Assembly: GCA_018817515.1 (NCBI GenBank)
Contig: JAHIUD010000103.1
Coordinates: 1-37,365 of the forward strand
Direction: 5' to 3'
Source of the DNA: Pseudomonadota bacterium
GTDB taxonomy: Bacteria > Desulfobacterota > Desulfovibrionia > Desulfovibrionales > Desulfovibrionaceae
Length of the DNA stretch: 37,365 nt
Part shown: positions 18,053 through 27,741 of the stretch, one piece after another
How the letters are laid out: every line of letters begins with the position of its first letter
Position numbering within the stretch: position 1 is the stretch's first letter
Notes under the pieces: model-generated
The model's database searches: none
The model's input: only the letters and a program-made list of their open reading frames with translations
What the model was told of the DNA's origin: nothing
Translations under genes and position numbers: made by a program

Positions 18053-18871
18053 GTGCCTGCATCATACGGGATCATCGGCTGGCCCCTGGGCCACAGCAAG
18101 AGTCCTCTCTTGCACAACTGGGGGCTGCGTACGAGCGGGTTGCCGGGCAAGTACGAGGCCTGGCCGACCGAACCCAAGAAGCTCAAGGCCTTTATGGCCG
18201 AGGTTCGCGCGCGCCGCATCAAGGGCGTGAGCGTCACCATCCCGCACAAGCAGGCTGTCATGCCCTACCTGGACGGACTCACCGAACGCGCCACACGCGT
18301 GGGCGCGGTGAACACACTGTTCTGGGCCGAGGGCAAGCTCATGGGTGACAACACCGACGTTGCAGGCATTGTGGCCCCGCTCGCGCCTTACAAGGAGCGC
18401 CTCCAAAGCGCCCTGGTGCTGGGGGCGGGCGGGGCTGCGCGAGCTGCCTGCGCCGCGTTGCAGGAGCTCGGCGTGGCCGAGATCTGCGTGGCCAACCGCA
18501 CCGAGGCCAAGGCCCAAGCCCTGGCCAAGGACTTCGGACTTGCGTCCGTTTCGTGGGAGGGGCGCGCCGCACGCCCCTGGTCGCTCATCGTGAACACCAC
18601 GCCGCTGGGCATGAAGGGCGAGCACCAGGGCACGTCTCCCTGGCCCGCCAACGGTTTCGAGGGCGTGGGCCTGGTCTTTGACCTGGTCTACAACCCCGTG
18701 CGCACGGTGCTCCTGGGCGATGCCAAGAAGGCCGGCGTCGAGGTGCTCTCGGGCCTGCAGATGTTTTTGCAGCAGGGCCTGGCTCAGTTCGAGATCTGGA
18801 CGGGCGTTGCGCTCGAAGAAAAGGGCGCGCGCCAGCTTTTGATGATGGACCTGCTGGCCACGGGCGGGTAA
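18053..18871 (+). CDS. aroE: Shikimate dehydrogenase
   Basis: This 272-residue NADPH enzyme reduces 3-dehydroshikimate to shikimate in aromatic amino-acid synthesis. It shows the substrate site GWPLGHSKSPLLHN (residues about 8-21), the catalytic Lys in VSVTIPHKQ, NTLFW followed by GDNTDVAG with the paired Asp, the nucleotide loop VLGAGGAARA and ANRTEAKA, and the C-terminal GLQMFLQQGLAQFEIWTG. The start is GTG 18053, with AGAGG six bases upstream, seven bases after the korC stop. It therefore forms the last gene of the queA-kor-aroE run. A perfect hairpin follows the stop. Confidence 0.94.
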   Translation: MPASYGIIGWPLGHSKSPLLHNWGLRTSGLPGKYEAWPTEPKKLKAFMAEVRARRIKGVSVTIPHKQAVMPYLDGLTERATRVGAVNTLFWAEGKLMGDNTDVAGIVAPLAPYKERLQSALVLGAGGAARAACAALQELGVAEICVANRTEAKAQALAKDFGLASVSWEGRAARPWSLIVNTTPLGMKGEHQGTSPWPANGFEGVGLVFDLVYNPVRTVLLGDAKKAGVEVLSGLQMFLQQGLAQFEIWTGVALEEKGARQLLMMDLLATGG

Positions 18872-18895
18872 GGGGCATCAGCCATATTTCATGAC

Positions 18896-18921
18896 CCAGG
18901 GGCAGGACTCTCTGCCCCTGG
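18896..18921 (+). terminator. Hairpin after aroE, possible terminator without U-tract
   Basis: A perfect 10-bp stem (CCAGGGGCAG / CTGCCCCTGG) with a six-base loop starts 24 bases after the aroE stop. No T-run follows, so intrinsic termination would be weak; it may instead mark the transcript 3' end. The rest of 18922-19134 holds a CCCAAAGG...CCTTTGGG inverted repeat (19046-19083) and no gene that I can support. Confidence 0.5.
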
Positions 18922-19134
18922 CATCACTTGTCCTCGCCCTTTCCCCAAATGGGAGGCGGCCGCTATCCCTGGGGTGCCTGTTTGGCGTATCCCTGTCGGC
19001 GATACAAAATAAGCGTTGCAAAACGAGCATGACCTGATATGCGCATCCCAAAGGGCCCCGCGTGGCGGAAGGAACCTTTGGGCGCGGCGCGTCCGCGCAA
19101 CCGTACGCCCAGGCAAGGGCGGCTGGGGGTGTGT

Positions 19135-19719
19135 ATGCGTCCTGTTGTGTTGCTGGCGTTGCTTGTAGCCTTGGCTGGGTGTTCAAAGAGCTACCTGGAA
19201 TACAAATACGGGACTGCAGAGCCGCAGGTGCTCATCAAGCAGGTGTCCGTGGCAGGGATGAAGGCTAAGGTCATCTATGCCTGGAGTCCCTACAACAGCA
19301 TCATGATCGGCAACCCGGACTCCGGCGAGGTTTGCCTGCTTCCGGCGGACGGGGCCAAGGTGGCCAAGAGCGACAGGAGCCTGAACCTTGGGATCACCGG
19401 GGCTGCGGGGTCCTTCGCTGGAGCGAGCGTAGGCGGATCATCCAAGCGTGAAGACAATTTTGAACCCATCGCCGTGGAGGACGCAAAGGCTGCAGCCGCG
19501 GAAAATTCACTTTCGGTATTGTGCCTGTTCCGTCTCAACAACTGGCTGGACCCCAAGGATCTCAAGGACATGTACCTGAAGACCCTGGAGACGACCCTGG
19601 CCACGGCAAAGCCCGAGGCGGCAAAGCCCGCACAAGCTGCGGCAACCGCGACGGAGACGACGGAAACCGATAAGACCATCAAGACCACCACCACGACCAA
19701 GACGAAAAAGGGCGGCTAG
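19135..19719 (+). CDS. Putative lipoprotein with Thr/Lys-rich C-terminus
   Basis: This 194-residue protein starts with a short lipoprotein signal, [16 protein letters not shown], where LAGC is the lipobox and Cys16 the lipidation site. The mature domain (residues about 17-150) has no recognised family; it contains [17 protein letters not shown] and [28 protein letters not shown]. The last 40 residues are Ala/Thr/Lys-rich low complexity ([20 protein letters not shown]). ATG 19135 is chosen because it follows a G-rich ribosome site and begins the signal peptide; an in-frame ATG at 19039 would bury the signal. It stands between aroE and prfC, with gaps on both sides, so it is probably its own unit. 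Confidence 0.8.
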   Translation: MRPVVLLALLVALAGCSKSYLEYKYGTAEPQVLIKQVSVAGMKAKVIYAWSPYNSIMIGNPDSGEVCLLPADGAKVAKSDRSLNLGITGAAGSFAGASVGGSSKREDNFEPIAVEDAKAAAAENSLSVLCLFRLNNWLDPKDLKDMYLKTLETTLATAKPEAAKPAQAAATATETTETDKTIKTTTTTKTKKGG

Positions 19720-19873
19720 GTTCCGCCCGCCCCTGCCTGCCGGGGACCGGCCCGCAGTCGGCCCCCGGCCCTCCCCGCCTCCCGCACTTGACCTTTGCCG
19801 CCATCTGGGGGATGGTTCCGCGATTTTTCGGCCACAACGCAGACCTCTGCGTCAGGCCATATCCGGAGCAAAC

Positions 19874-21494
<1,621 letters not shown>

Positions 21495-21502
<8 letters not shown>

Positions 21503-22268
21503 CACCGAATATACCCCTGAGAACGCGGCCGCAGCCGCCTCTGAAGGCGCAGCCGAAGCCGCCTCCGAGTGCAAGCCGGCCTCCAGGTCCGGCTCCAGGC
21601 CGAGCAGACGCACGCGCCAGCCAAAAACCCCCAAGCCTGTGGTCATCCCGCTGGCACCCGTGCGCGAAGGCGCGGAAATGCCAGAGGAATACCTGCGCAG
21701 CTTCACCACCGAGGAAATCGGCGTGATGCCGCTCACGGCCTTTGTGGGCAAGATCATCTTCGTGGAGTGCGACCGCCAACTGCACCAGGCCATGAAGGTG
21801 CTGCTCGACGAGGAACTCCTCGGCTTCGACACCGAGACCCGCCCCATCTTCCGCAAAGGTGCCATCCCGCCGCCCGCGCTGCTGCAGCTTTGCGGACACA
21901 AGAACGTCTACATCTTCCAGCTGGCCAAGCTCCAGGACAAGGCCGTGCTGGCCGAACTCCTGGCCGCCAAGCACATCATCAAGACCGGCGTCTCCGTGCG
22001 CGACGACCTCAAAGGTCTCAAAGAGCACTTCGAGTTCATCGAGCACGGGTTCGTGGACCTGGGCGACGTGGCCAAAAAAATGAACATGTTCACCCACGGC
22101 CTGCGCAACCTTACCGCCAACCTCATGGGCCTGCGCATCAGCAAAGGCGCGCAATGCTCCAACTGGGCGCGCGAAGCACTCAGCACCAAGCAGATCGTCT
22201 ACGCCGCCACCGATGCCTGGATCAGCCGCGAGCTGTACCTTAAGTTCGTGGACCTCGGCATACTGTAG
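21495..22268 (+). CDS. DEDDy 3'-5' exonuclease domain protein (RNase D-like)
   Basis: This 257-residue protein has an Ala/Ser/Arg-rich, probably disordered N-terminus of about 55 residues, then a DnaQ/RNase D-type exonuclease fold. Exo I is [10 protein letters not shown] (Asp and Glu), Exo II is [13 protein letters not shown], and Exo III is [12 protein letters not shown] with the Tyr-x3-Asp of the DEDDy class. It lacks the HRDC domains of full RNase D, so it is a single-domain 3'-5' exonuclease acting on RNA or DNA; which is unknown. The start overlaps prfC by eight bases. The first copy of the composite repeat begins 13 bases after its stop. Confidence 0.88.
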
Positions 22269-22281
22269 AGAACAGAGAGCT

Positions 22282-22552
22282 GCCTCCGGCGGCTGTGGGG
22301 CCTGAGGCCCCCCAGACCCCCCCCAGTACGCCGAAAGGGCTGTTTCAGGAGGAACCTGAAACAGCCCTTTCGGCTTGTGTGGGAATCACGGGAGAGCGAC
22401 TTTCTGCAGGTCTTCGGTCTCCCTCCCAAAAGGGGCCAACCGTGCGCAGGTATTTCGGCGTCTTCGCCGAAAACCTGCGCACATTGCCAGGGCCAAGCCC
22501 AGCCAATGCCTCTGCCCCAATCGCCCTGGCCCAAGCCATGCGGGGGGTCCGG
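22282..22552 (+). repeat. Composite hairpin repeat, copy 1
   Basis: In the order seen on this strand: left-end motif GCCTCCGGCGGCTG; hairpin L GGGGCC-TGA-GGCCCC at 22297-22311; hairpin A at 22330-22374 (arm GCCGAAAGGGCTGTTTCAGG, loop AGGAA, perfect 20-bp stem); a spacer ending AAAAGGGGCCAACC; hairpin B at 22442-22482 (10-bp outer arm GTGCGCAGGT, one bulged A, 8-bp inner arm TTTCGGCG, loop TCTT). It ends with a CTCTGCCC motif and a GGTCCGG end. It fills the space between two convergent genes. No coding potential is supported; open frames here are translations of the hairpins. Confidence 0.9.
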
Positions 22553-22594
22553 GGGGACTCGTTCCCCCGGCGGGGTGCAGGGGCGGAGCCCCTG
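22552..22594 (-). terminator. Paired GC hairpins at the permease 3' end
   Basis: Downstream of the permease stop on its own strand lie two short stems, CAGGGG/CCCCTG at 22578-22594 and GGGGGA/TCCCCC at 22552-22568. There is no long U-tract. They abut the right end of repeat copy 1 and probably close the permease transcript. Evidence is structural only. Confidence 0.4.
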
Positions 22595-22609
22595 GCGGGG
22601 ATGCTGAGT

Positions 22610-23827
22610 CTATGACGACAGCACGTCGAGGATTTCGATGCGTGCGGCTTGTCGGGCGGGGTAGGACCCGGCGGCGAGTCCGAGCAGCACGGACCCGGCA
22701 AGGGTGCCCAGGGTCAGCACGGGTTCAAAGACGTAGGGAAAGGACGCCAGTGCGCAGACGATCTGGACGAGTCCGATGCTAGCGGCGGCTCCCAGGGCTC
22801 CGCCGACTCCGGCCATGAGCCCGGCCTCCAGCAGGAACTGGCGCACGATGTCGCGTCGGCTGCCGCCCACGGCTCGGCGGATGCCGATTTCCATGCGTCG
22901 TGCCTGGACCATGAGCACCATGATGGACAGGATGCCCATGCCGCCCACGGCGAAGGAGATGGTGGAGGTGATGACGCCGAGGGTCTGCACCAGATCCAGG
23001 GCTTCGCGCCGCAGTTGCATGGAGTCTGCCGCGGTGAGCAGGCTGAAGTCGTCTTTTTTGCCGTCCAGGTGGTGCCGCTGGCGCAGGATGTCTGCCGAGG
23101 CGGCGCGCACCTGCTCCAAATCCACGCCATCGGCCAGGTGCAGGTAGACGCCGCTGATGAACGTCTGGTTGGCGGCCCGGCGCATGAAGGTGGACAGGGG
23201 CAGAAAGGTCTGCTCGTCCTGGTCTGCGCCGGTAAGGTCGCGGCCCTTGGCCTCCATGACCCCGACCACCTTGAACCGCGCCCGGAAGATGTGCACCTCC
23301 TGGCCCACAGCGGTCTCTGGCCTGCCGAACAGGCGCTCGGCGATCTTGCGGCCCAGCACCACCACCTTGTCCATGTCGTCCACGTCCTGTTGGGTGATGA
23401 AGCGGCCCAGGTCCGGCTTGAAGCTGCGGATGCCGACGTAGGCTGGCCAGGTGGCCAGGATCTGCGTGGTCACCGTGGTGGCCCCGAAACGGATGGGCAT
23501 GGTCCCGGTGTAGTAGGGGGCGAAGTCCAGCACGCCAGGCACGCCCCCGGCCAAGGCCTCGGCGTCGGGCACGGTGAAGTTGCGCACAAACCCGGAAAAC
23601 CGCGCCGAACCGCCGCCCTTGCTGAAGCGACCCTGCCCGGCCATGGCCGCGAACAGGTTTGGCCCGAGTTTTTCGGCCTCGGCCTCGGCGTTCTTGTACA
23701 TGGCCTCGGCCACGTGCTGCACGCCGTTGAAGGACAAGGCTCCCAGGAAAACGCCAAGCATGGCCAGCACCGCGCGCAGCTTGTGCGCGGACAGCGAGGC
23801 CAGGGCGATCTTCAGGTCGAGCAACAT
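22610..23827 (-). CDS. ABC transporter permease, FtsX/MacB family
   Basis: This 405-residue inner-membrane protein has the MacB layout: one N-terminal membrane helix (AHKLRAVLAMLGVFLGALSF), a large periplasmic domain (residues about 45-275) and three C-terminal helices (LGVITSTISFAVGGMGILSIMVLMVQ and two more) ending in the family's PARQAARIEILDVL. The cytoplasmic loop ARRMEIGIRRAVGGSRRDIVRQFLLEA is the ATPase-coupling segment. MacB-type systems extrude lipoproteins, peptides or toxins, often with a partner ATPase and adaptor. Neither partner is in this window. The ATG has no obvious strong ribosome site. Repeat copy 2 lies directly upstream, between it and the Sel1 gene. Confidence 0.88.
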   Translation of the reverse strand: MLLDLKIALASLSAHKLRAVLAMLGVFLGALSFNGVQHVAEAMYKNAEAEAEKLGPNLFAAMAGQGRFSKGGGSARFSGFVRNFTVPDAEALAGGVPGVLDFAPYYTGTMPIRFGATTVTTQILATWPAYVGIRSFKPDLGRFITQQDVDDMDKVVVLGRKIAERLFGRPETAVGQEVHIFRARFKVVGVMEAKGRDLTGADQDEQTFLPLSTFMRRAANQTFISGVYLHLADGVDLEQVRAASADILRQRHHLDGKKDDFSLLTAADSMQLRREALDLVQTLGVITSTISFAVGGMGILSIMVLMVQARRMEIGIRRAVGGSRRDIVRQFLLEAGLMAGVGGALGAAASIGLVQIVCALASFPYVFEPVLTLGTLAGSVLLGLAAGSYPARQAARIEILDVLSS

Positions 23828-23901
23828 GCGCCGACCCTAGCCCCGCTCGCCTGACGAGGCAAGAGATGGAAACAGAGGGGGAGTGTGGGGTACGGCTCGC
23901 G

Positions 23902-24120
23902 CCCCTCTCCATTGGCCTGGGCCGGGGTGGCTTGGGCGCATGCCTCGGCTTGGCGGGCCTGTTGTAGAGCCTTGGTGAAACAACTGAGATGTTTTTCTTC
24001 AACTCACACAAGCCGAAAGGGCTGTTTCAGGTTCCTCCTGAAACAGCCCTTTCGGCGCTCTGGGGAGTCCAGAGGGCCTCAGGCCCTTTGGCGGGGGTTC
24101 AAGGGGGCAACGCCCCCTTG
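23902..24120 (-). repeat. Composite hairpin repeat, copy 2 (lacks hairpin B)
   Basis: Read on the minus strand it begins right after the Sel1 gene stop with a 9-bp stem (24100-24120, CAAGGGGGC/GCCCCCTTG). Then come hairpin L (AGGGCC/GGCCCT, 24073-24087) and hairpin A (24012-24056), whose arms and loop are identical to copy 1. After TTGTGTGAGT and CCAAGGCTC the hairpin B palindrome is missing, but the right-hand CCACCCCGGCCCAGGCCAATG is kept. This copy lies between two genes of the same direction, unlike the others. The remaining 23828-23901 holds no feature I can support. Confidence 0.85.
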
Positions 24121-24122
24121 CG

Positions 24123-25298
24123 CTACCTCGTGCCTGGTTTTTTCGCTTTGAAGCTGACCACGCGGGCATTGAGGGTTTCGAGCTGGCTATGCGACAGTTC
24201 CTTGGCGGCCTGGTCGCGCAGGGCTGGTGCTTCGGGCTGGCCGTGGCGCGCGGCCAGTGCCAGCCAGTAGTAGGCCTGCTCAGGGTTTTTGGTCAGCTCA
24301 CGGCCATCGAGCAGCAGCACGCCCAGGTTGTATTGTGCCTTGGGGTCGCCCAGTTCCGCGGCTCGTGTGAGCAGGTGTTGGGCTTCGGTGGGGTCTTTGT
24401 GGTCGTTGTTGTTGTCGAGCATGATCAGGGCGAGGTTGCACATGGCCCCGGTGTGGTTTCTGCTGGCGGCCTCGCGGTACCAGTGCAGGGCGGCCTCGGG
24501 GTCCTGGGGGGTGCCTTTGCCTTGCTGGCAGTGCAGGGCGTAGGAGTATTGCGCTCTGGCGTGTCCGGCTTTGGCGGCTTTTTGCAGCCAGTGTGCGCTT
24601 TTGCTGGTGTCCTTGCGCACGCCAATTCCCTGGGCGTACATCTGGGCCATGAGGTATTCTGCGCGCGGGTGGCCTGCCTCGGCGGCCTTGAGCATCCAGT
24701 GTGCGGCCTTGGCGTCGTCGCGTTCGAGCCCTTGTCCGCGTGCGTGGGCCAGGGCGAGGTTGTACATGGACTTGACGTGGCCTTGGTTTGCGGCGTTTTC
24801 GTAGAGCTTGGCGGCCTGGGCCAGGTTCATGGGCACGGAGTGGCCGGAGCCCAGCAGTCCGGCCAGGTTGTACATGGCTGCGACGTTGCCGCTGTTGGCG
24901 GCCTTTTCGTACCAGGAGGCGGCCAGAGTGGCGTTTTGCGGCGCCAGTTTTCCCTGGTCGTAGGCCAAGCCGAGGTTGAACTGCGCTTCGGCGAGGCCCT
25001 TCTCGGCGGCCAGCGTCCACCAGCGCACGGCCTCACCCGGCGATTTGGGTGCGTCTTTGCCTATGGCCAGGGCCAAGGCCAGGGCGTTCTGGGCATGGGG
25101 GTCGCCTTTTTGGGCCTTGGTCTGCAGGTCGCGCATTTTCGGGGAGAGGGCGTTCTCGTCCGCCTCAAGCACTGAGGGCTGTGCTGGATTGGCCTTGCTG
25201 GCCTGAGCCGGAGCAGGGGAAAGGCTGGCAAGGGCAATGGCCAAGGCGATGCATGCCGCGCGTATTCTTCTATTTTTGGGGGGGGCGAAACGGGTCAC
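24123..25298 (-). CDS. Exported Sel1-like repeat (TPR-type) protein
   Basis: This 391-residue protein has a signal peptide (RRIRAACIALAIALASLSPAPAQA, cleavage near AQA). It then has about eight Sel1 repeats of 36 residues, each with the A-x2-W-x3-A-A-x2-G-x2-x-A-x-Y/F-x-L-G/A pattern, such as AVRWWTLAAEKGLAEAQFNLGLAYDQG and AAHWMLKAAEAGHPRAEYLMAQMYAQG. Sel1 solenoids act as protein-protein scaffolds in the envelope. GTG 25298 is chosen: AGGAGG lies ten bases upstream and the signal follows directly; the open frame to 25358 has no ribosome site. Promoter boxes lie at 25361-25389. No partner can be named. Confidence 0.88.
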   Translation of the reverse strand: MTRFAPPKNRRIRAACIALAIALASLSPAPAQASKANPAQPSVLEADENALSPKMRDLQTKAQKGDPHAQNALALALAIGKDAPKSPGEAVRWWTLAAEKGLAEAQFNLGLAYDQGKLAPQNATLAASWYEKAANSGNVAAMYNLAGLLGSGHSVPMNLAQAAKLYENAANQGHVKSMYNLALAHARGQGLERDDAKAAHWMLKAAEAGHPRAEYLMAQMYAQGIGVRKDTSKSAHWLQKAAKAGHARAQYSYALHCQQGKGTPQDPEAALHWYREAASRNHTGAMCNLALIMLDNNNDHKDPTEAQHLLTRAAELGDPKAQYNLGVLLLDGRELTKNPEQAYYWLALAARHGQPEAPALRDQAAKELSHSQLETLNARVVSFKAKKPGTR

Positions 25299-25360
25299 GT
25301 ACGGAGAACCTCCTGGAGAATGGGGAAGGCGGCGGCGGGTGGACGCCGGACAGCACACTC

Positions 25361-25389
25361 ATTGTAGGCTCGCCAGCAACGGATGTCCA
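25361..25389 (-). promoter_or_regulatory. Sigma-70 promoter for the Sel1 gene
   Basis: On the minus strand TGGACA (25389-25384, 5/6) and TACAAT (25366-25361, 5/6) are separated by exactly 17 bases. Transcription would start near 25354, leaving a leader of about 55 bases before GTG 25298. This is one of the two best promoter matches in the window. Confidence 0.6.
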
Positions 25390-25638
25390 CTCCCGGTGGT
25401 GCTGGCGGGAGAGTCTTGCTGGGAGGGGAAGCAATGGTGCTTGCAAGGTTGTCCATTGCATTATCAGCCTAAAGCGTAACCTTAAAAGGTAGAAATATTG
25501 AGCACAGAACGCAAATAGGCAATCCTATACATGTTAATTTGAAATAGTTCTGGACTCCGCAGCGCTAGTGGTAATAGATATGCCTCCAACTATTCCACAG
25601 GGACTGCTTTTGCAATCCCGAGAGCACGGAGGAGCGTC
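25390..25638. other. Intergenic, AT-rich, no gene supported
   Basis: With 25299-25389 this makes a 340-base gap. Bases about 25440-25600 are markedly richer in A and T than the rest of the window, as expected for divergent promoters of the Sel1 gene and the small plus-strand gene at 25639. No RNA gene, repeat copy or clear plus-strand -35/-10 pair is visible. Confidence 0.5.
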
Positions 25639-25884
25639 ATGCATTGCATTCTTTTGCTTCCTGATGCCGCAGGGCGGGTGCCCACGGCCAAGGAGTTGCG
25701 GCGGCGAGGGTTCGCGGTTTCAGAGGCTGTGGAGCGGCCTGGGGCACGTCTGACGAGCGGAGACGCACTGGCCGGAAAGGGGCGCTACGCAAAGTATGCC
25801 GAGGCCGAACGACAGGCGCCAGGCTTGGGCCAGGCCGCCGAGGAGCAGGCGTGTTATGGCGAGCCGCACGCGCAAAAGCCTTGA
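25639..25884 (+). CDS. Small hypothetical protein
   Basis: This 81-residue open frame starts at an ATG with GGAGGAG seven bases upstream, a strong site that is hard to dismiss. The protein begins MHCILLLPDAAGRVPTAKELRRRGFAVSEAVERPG, which looks like a folded alpha/beta start, and becomes Ala/Glu/Gln-rich. No family is recognised and no signal peptide is convincing. It is convergent with the Hsp20 gene. It may be real but small; the main support is the ribosome site and the AT-rich upstream region. Confidence 0.45.
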   Translation: MHCILLLPDAAGRVPTAKELRRRGFAVSEAVERPGARLTSGDALAGKGRYAKYAEAERQAPGLGQAAEEQACYGEPHAQKP

Positions 25885-25972
25885 CCCGGCCGGAGCCAAA
25901 GCGGGAGGGGCTCCCCCGGCACTTTCGTCCAGGGGAGCCCCTGCTCATGTCGCGTCCCCTGGGGCCGCGCGT

Positions 25973-26344
25973 CTAGGCTGTCTGCACCGGAATGCGGCGC
26001 GGGGCCAGCTTTTCCATGCGCGGCAGGTGCAGGGTGAGCACCCCGTCCTTCAGGCTGGCCTTGATGCGTTCGCGGTCCACCCGGTCGGAGAGGGACACGG
26101 CGCGCACGTACTCGCCGGGCCCGAATTGCACCTCAAGGAAGGATTCCTTGTCGGAGGCGCCTTGCAGCGCGCGACCGGTTACGGTGATCTCGTTCTCGTT
26201 GATGTCGATGCTCAGGTCCTCGCGGCGCACGCCGGGCAGGTCCATGAACACGTAGAAGCCGTCCTCGCGCTCCAGGATGTCCGTGGCCGGGCTGACGCGC
26301 GGCAGGGTCTTGGCCTCGTTGCTGTTTGCGGTGTTCTCGCTCAT
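25973..26344 (-). CDS. Small heat-shock protein, Hsp20/alpha-crystallin
   Basis: This 123-residue chaperone holds unfolding proteins in a soluble state. The alpha-crystallin domain runs from about residue 20 to 115: PATDILEREDGFYVFMDLPGVRREDLSIDINENEITVTGRA, then the signature ASLKDGVLTLHLPR (A-x-x-x-G-V-L). A C-terminal RRIPVQT supplies the I-x-I/V-like tail used in oligomers. ATG 26344 has AGGAGG upstream; the open frame to 26443 is extra. It sits 25 bases after a second Hsp20 gene on the same strand, so the two form a pair of the IbpA/IbpB kind. Confidence 0.93.
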   Translation of the reverse strand: MSENTANSNEAKTLPRVSPATDILEREDGFYVFMDLPGVRREDLSIDINENEITVTGRALQGASDKESFLEVQFGPGEYVRAVSLSDRVDRERIKASLKDGVLTLHLPRMEKLAPRRIPVQTA

Positions 26345-26369
26345 TTGCTGTCCTCCTGCTGGCGCGGCC

Positions 26370-26780
26370 TTAGGCCACGTCGATGCTGATCTTCCTGGGG
26401 ATGCAGCCCTCGCACTTGGGCAGAACCACGGTGAGCACGCCATCGGCCAGGGTGGCGCGCACCTTGTCGCGGTCCACGGGCACGTTCAGGGCCACCACGC
26501 GCTGGAAGAACCCTGCAGGGCGCTCCTGCCGGTAGTACTTGCCCTGCTCCGTGGGTCTCTCGCCCCGGATGACCAGGCTCTTTTCCGTCAGGGTCAGCTC
26601 CACGGCGTCCAGCGCCATGCCGGGCACCTCGGAGCGTATGTAATAGTTGGCCTCGTCCTCGCTCACGTTGAGCGGTGGAAAGGCCATTCTGCGTCCTTCT
26701 CCGGGCTGGGGCCTGAAGAAGTCCTCGATGAGCCGCTCAAAACGGCCGGGGTAGTAAATTGTGTTGAAGTCGAGCACCAT
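26370..26780 (-). CDS. Small heat-shock protein, Hsp20/alpha-crystallin, first of the pair
   Basis: This 136-residue chaperone has a longer N-terminal arm (FNTIYYPGRFERLIEDFFRP) and a crystallin domain with NVSEDEANYYIRSEVPGM and the signature ATLADGVLTVVLPK. It ends with the tail PRKISIDVA. It is clearly diverged from the gene downstream, so the two probably form mixed oligomers. The start has a good site (AAGGAGG, spacing 9). A sigma-70-like promoter lies just upstream; I see neither a CIRCE element nor a well-spaced sigma-32 promoter, so heat regulation is not shown by sequence. Confidence 0.93.
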   Translation of the reverse strand: MVLDFNTIYYPGRFERLIEDFFRPQPGEGRRMAFPPLNVSEDEANYYIRSEVPGMALDAVELTLTEKSLVIRGERPTEQGKYYRQERPAGFFQRVVALNVPVDRDKVRATLADGVLTVVLPKCEGCIPRKISIDVA

Positions 26781-26813
26781 GATGCCAGCCTCCTTATCTT
26801 GAATTGTGCCGAA

Positions 26814-26841
26814 AAAATAAATCGGGCGGAGCGGCAGTCAA
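26814..26841 (-). promoter_or_regulatory. Candidate promoter for the Hsp20 pair
   Basis: TTGACT (26841-26836, 5/6) and TATTTT (26819-26814, 4/6) on the minus strand are 16 bases apart. The overlapping CTTGAC...CCCGATTTA resembles a sigma-32 promoter, but its spacer of about 10 bases is too short for that class. The leader would be about 30 bases. Confidence 0.4.
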
Positions 26842-27349
26842 GAGGCTGCCACGCAAGTTCTTAACATGATGCGGCGACCTGTGGAGAAAAGCGGAAATCA
26901 GGGAGGGGGAAATGCTGCGGCTGTGGAGATCGCGGCTTTGACGGACGGCTTGTGGAGTGGCTTGGCGGGGCTGGGCCCAAAGTTGTGCGCCGCTTCCCGG
27001 TTCTCCCGGGTGGACCTAGACCCTCTTTTGTCCGGGCCTGCTGGTCACTCTTGCGGCGCGTGCGCTCTTTCTTGGCGTGGGGCGGCTCAATCCGCCATTC
27101 TGTCATAAGGTGCTGGGGGTCTATTCGTGCACACCCTCCGTTGCGGGTTCGCCCGAGAACCGATCCCTGGACCTTCCAGAGGAGTCCTTGGTTCAAATAC
27201 TAGCCATGAGCCGGGGAAAGTAAAGTGGTATTTTGCGCGCCAGCCAAGCCGGGCTGCCAACCCAGCCTCCGGGCGGCACATTTTTCTTGCAAGCCGTCGG
27301 CAGATGCGGGAGAAGTGGGCATGCAAAAGGCCCAGGAGGTCTGCCGTCC
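26842..27349. other. Intergenic region, no gene supported
   Basis: About 500 bases between the divergent Hsp20 pair and the Cys-rich gene. A minus-strand frame (26861-27196) encodes a very basic, Pro-rich protein without a ribosome site, and plus-strand frames lack one too. Bases near 27188 read TTGGTTCAAATAC, like a tRNA T-loop, but no acceptor stem, D-arm or anticodon arm can be fitted. A GGTTC/GAACC hairpin lies near 27146-27161. Function, if any, is unknown. Confidence 0.4.
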
Positions 27350-27709
27350 ATGCCGAGCCGTTCCATCTTCACCCGCAAGGGTCTGGCCCCTGCCGCGCTC
27401 TTTACCCTGGCGTTCACCCTGAGCCTGTTGTGTCTGCCGGGCCCGGCCTTGGCCGTGAGCGCCGACTGCCCGGCCCTGTTCGAGCTCTACCGCGCCTGCA
27501 ACGCCGAGGGGCAGCAAACCGACCACAGCAAGGCCTGCCTGGAGGCCAGCTCCGAGGCCATGGCCCGCGCCCTGGTCAAAACAGTCCGCAAAAGCCCCCA
27601 GACCGCCCGCGCCCTGGTGGAACTGGTCTGCAACACCGGCTGCGACGACGCCCTGACCCGCCAGCCGCCAGCCACCCGGCAGGAGTTCAGCGAGGCCTTC
27701 TGCGACTGA
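27350..27709 (+). CDS. Small exported Cys-rich protein
   Basis: This 119-residue protein has a signal peptide (FTRKGLAPAALFTLAFTLSLLCLPGPALA, cleavage near residue 35). The mature domain of about 84 residues has six Cys (ADCPAL, RACN, KACL, LVCNTGC, AFCD), spaced for disulfides or metal binding in the periplasm. No family is recognised. ATG 27350 has AGGAGG about ten bases upstream. The DUF362 ferredoxin-like gene follows after 32 bases on the same strand, so the two are probably one transcript. The longer open frame from 27233 carries no ribosome site and adds a Pro/Gly-rich leader. Confidence 0.75.
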   Translation: MPSRSIFTRKGLAPAALFTLAFTLSLLCLPGPALAVSADCPALFELYRACNAEGQQTDHSKACLEASSEAMARALVKTVRKSPQTARALVELVCNTGCDDALTRQPPATRQEFSEAFCD

Positions 27710-27741
27710 GCCTGTCCACCGCAAACATCAAGGAGTCCACC

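Noticed and set aside
17169-18065. Minus-strand open frame of 298 residues with Gly/Ala-rich repeats
   Set aside because: It is the mirror of the APAK repeat in korC; GC bias keeps all frames open there. It has no ribosome site and sits antisense to a clear operon.
22320-22380. CRISPR-like repeats, suggested by identical 45-mers at several places
   Set aside because: Copies are kilobases apart, in both orientations and inside larger conserved elements, without regular spacers or cas genes.
26861-27196. Minus-strand frame encoding a 111-residue basic, Pro-rich protein
   Set aside because: No ribosome site, low-complexity composition and no recognisable domain. Left as intergenic.
27120-27215. 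Possible tRNA, suggested by TTGGTTCAAATAC near 27188
   Set aside because: The five-base stem around the T-loop-like sequence does not pair fully, and no acceptor, D-arm or anticodon arm can be fitted.
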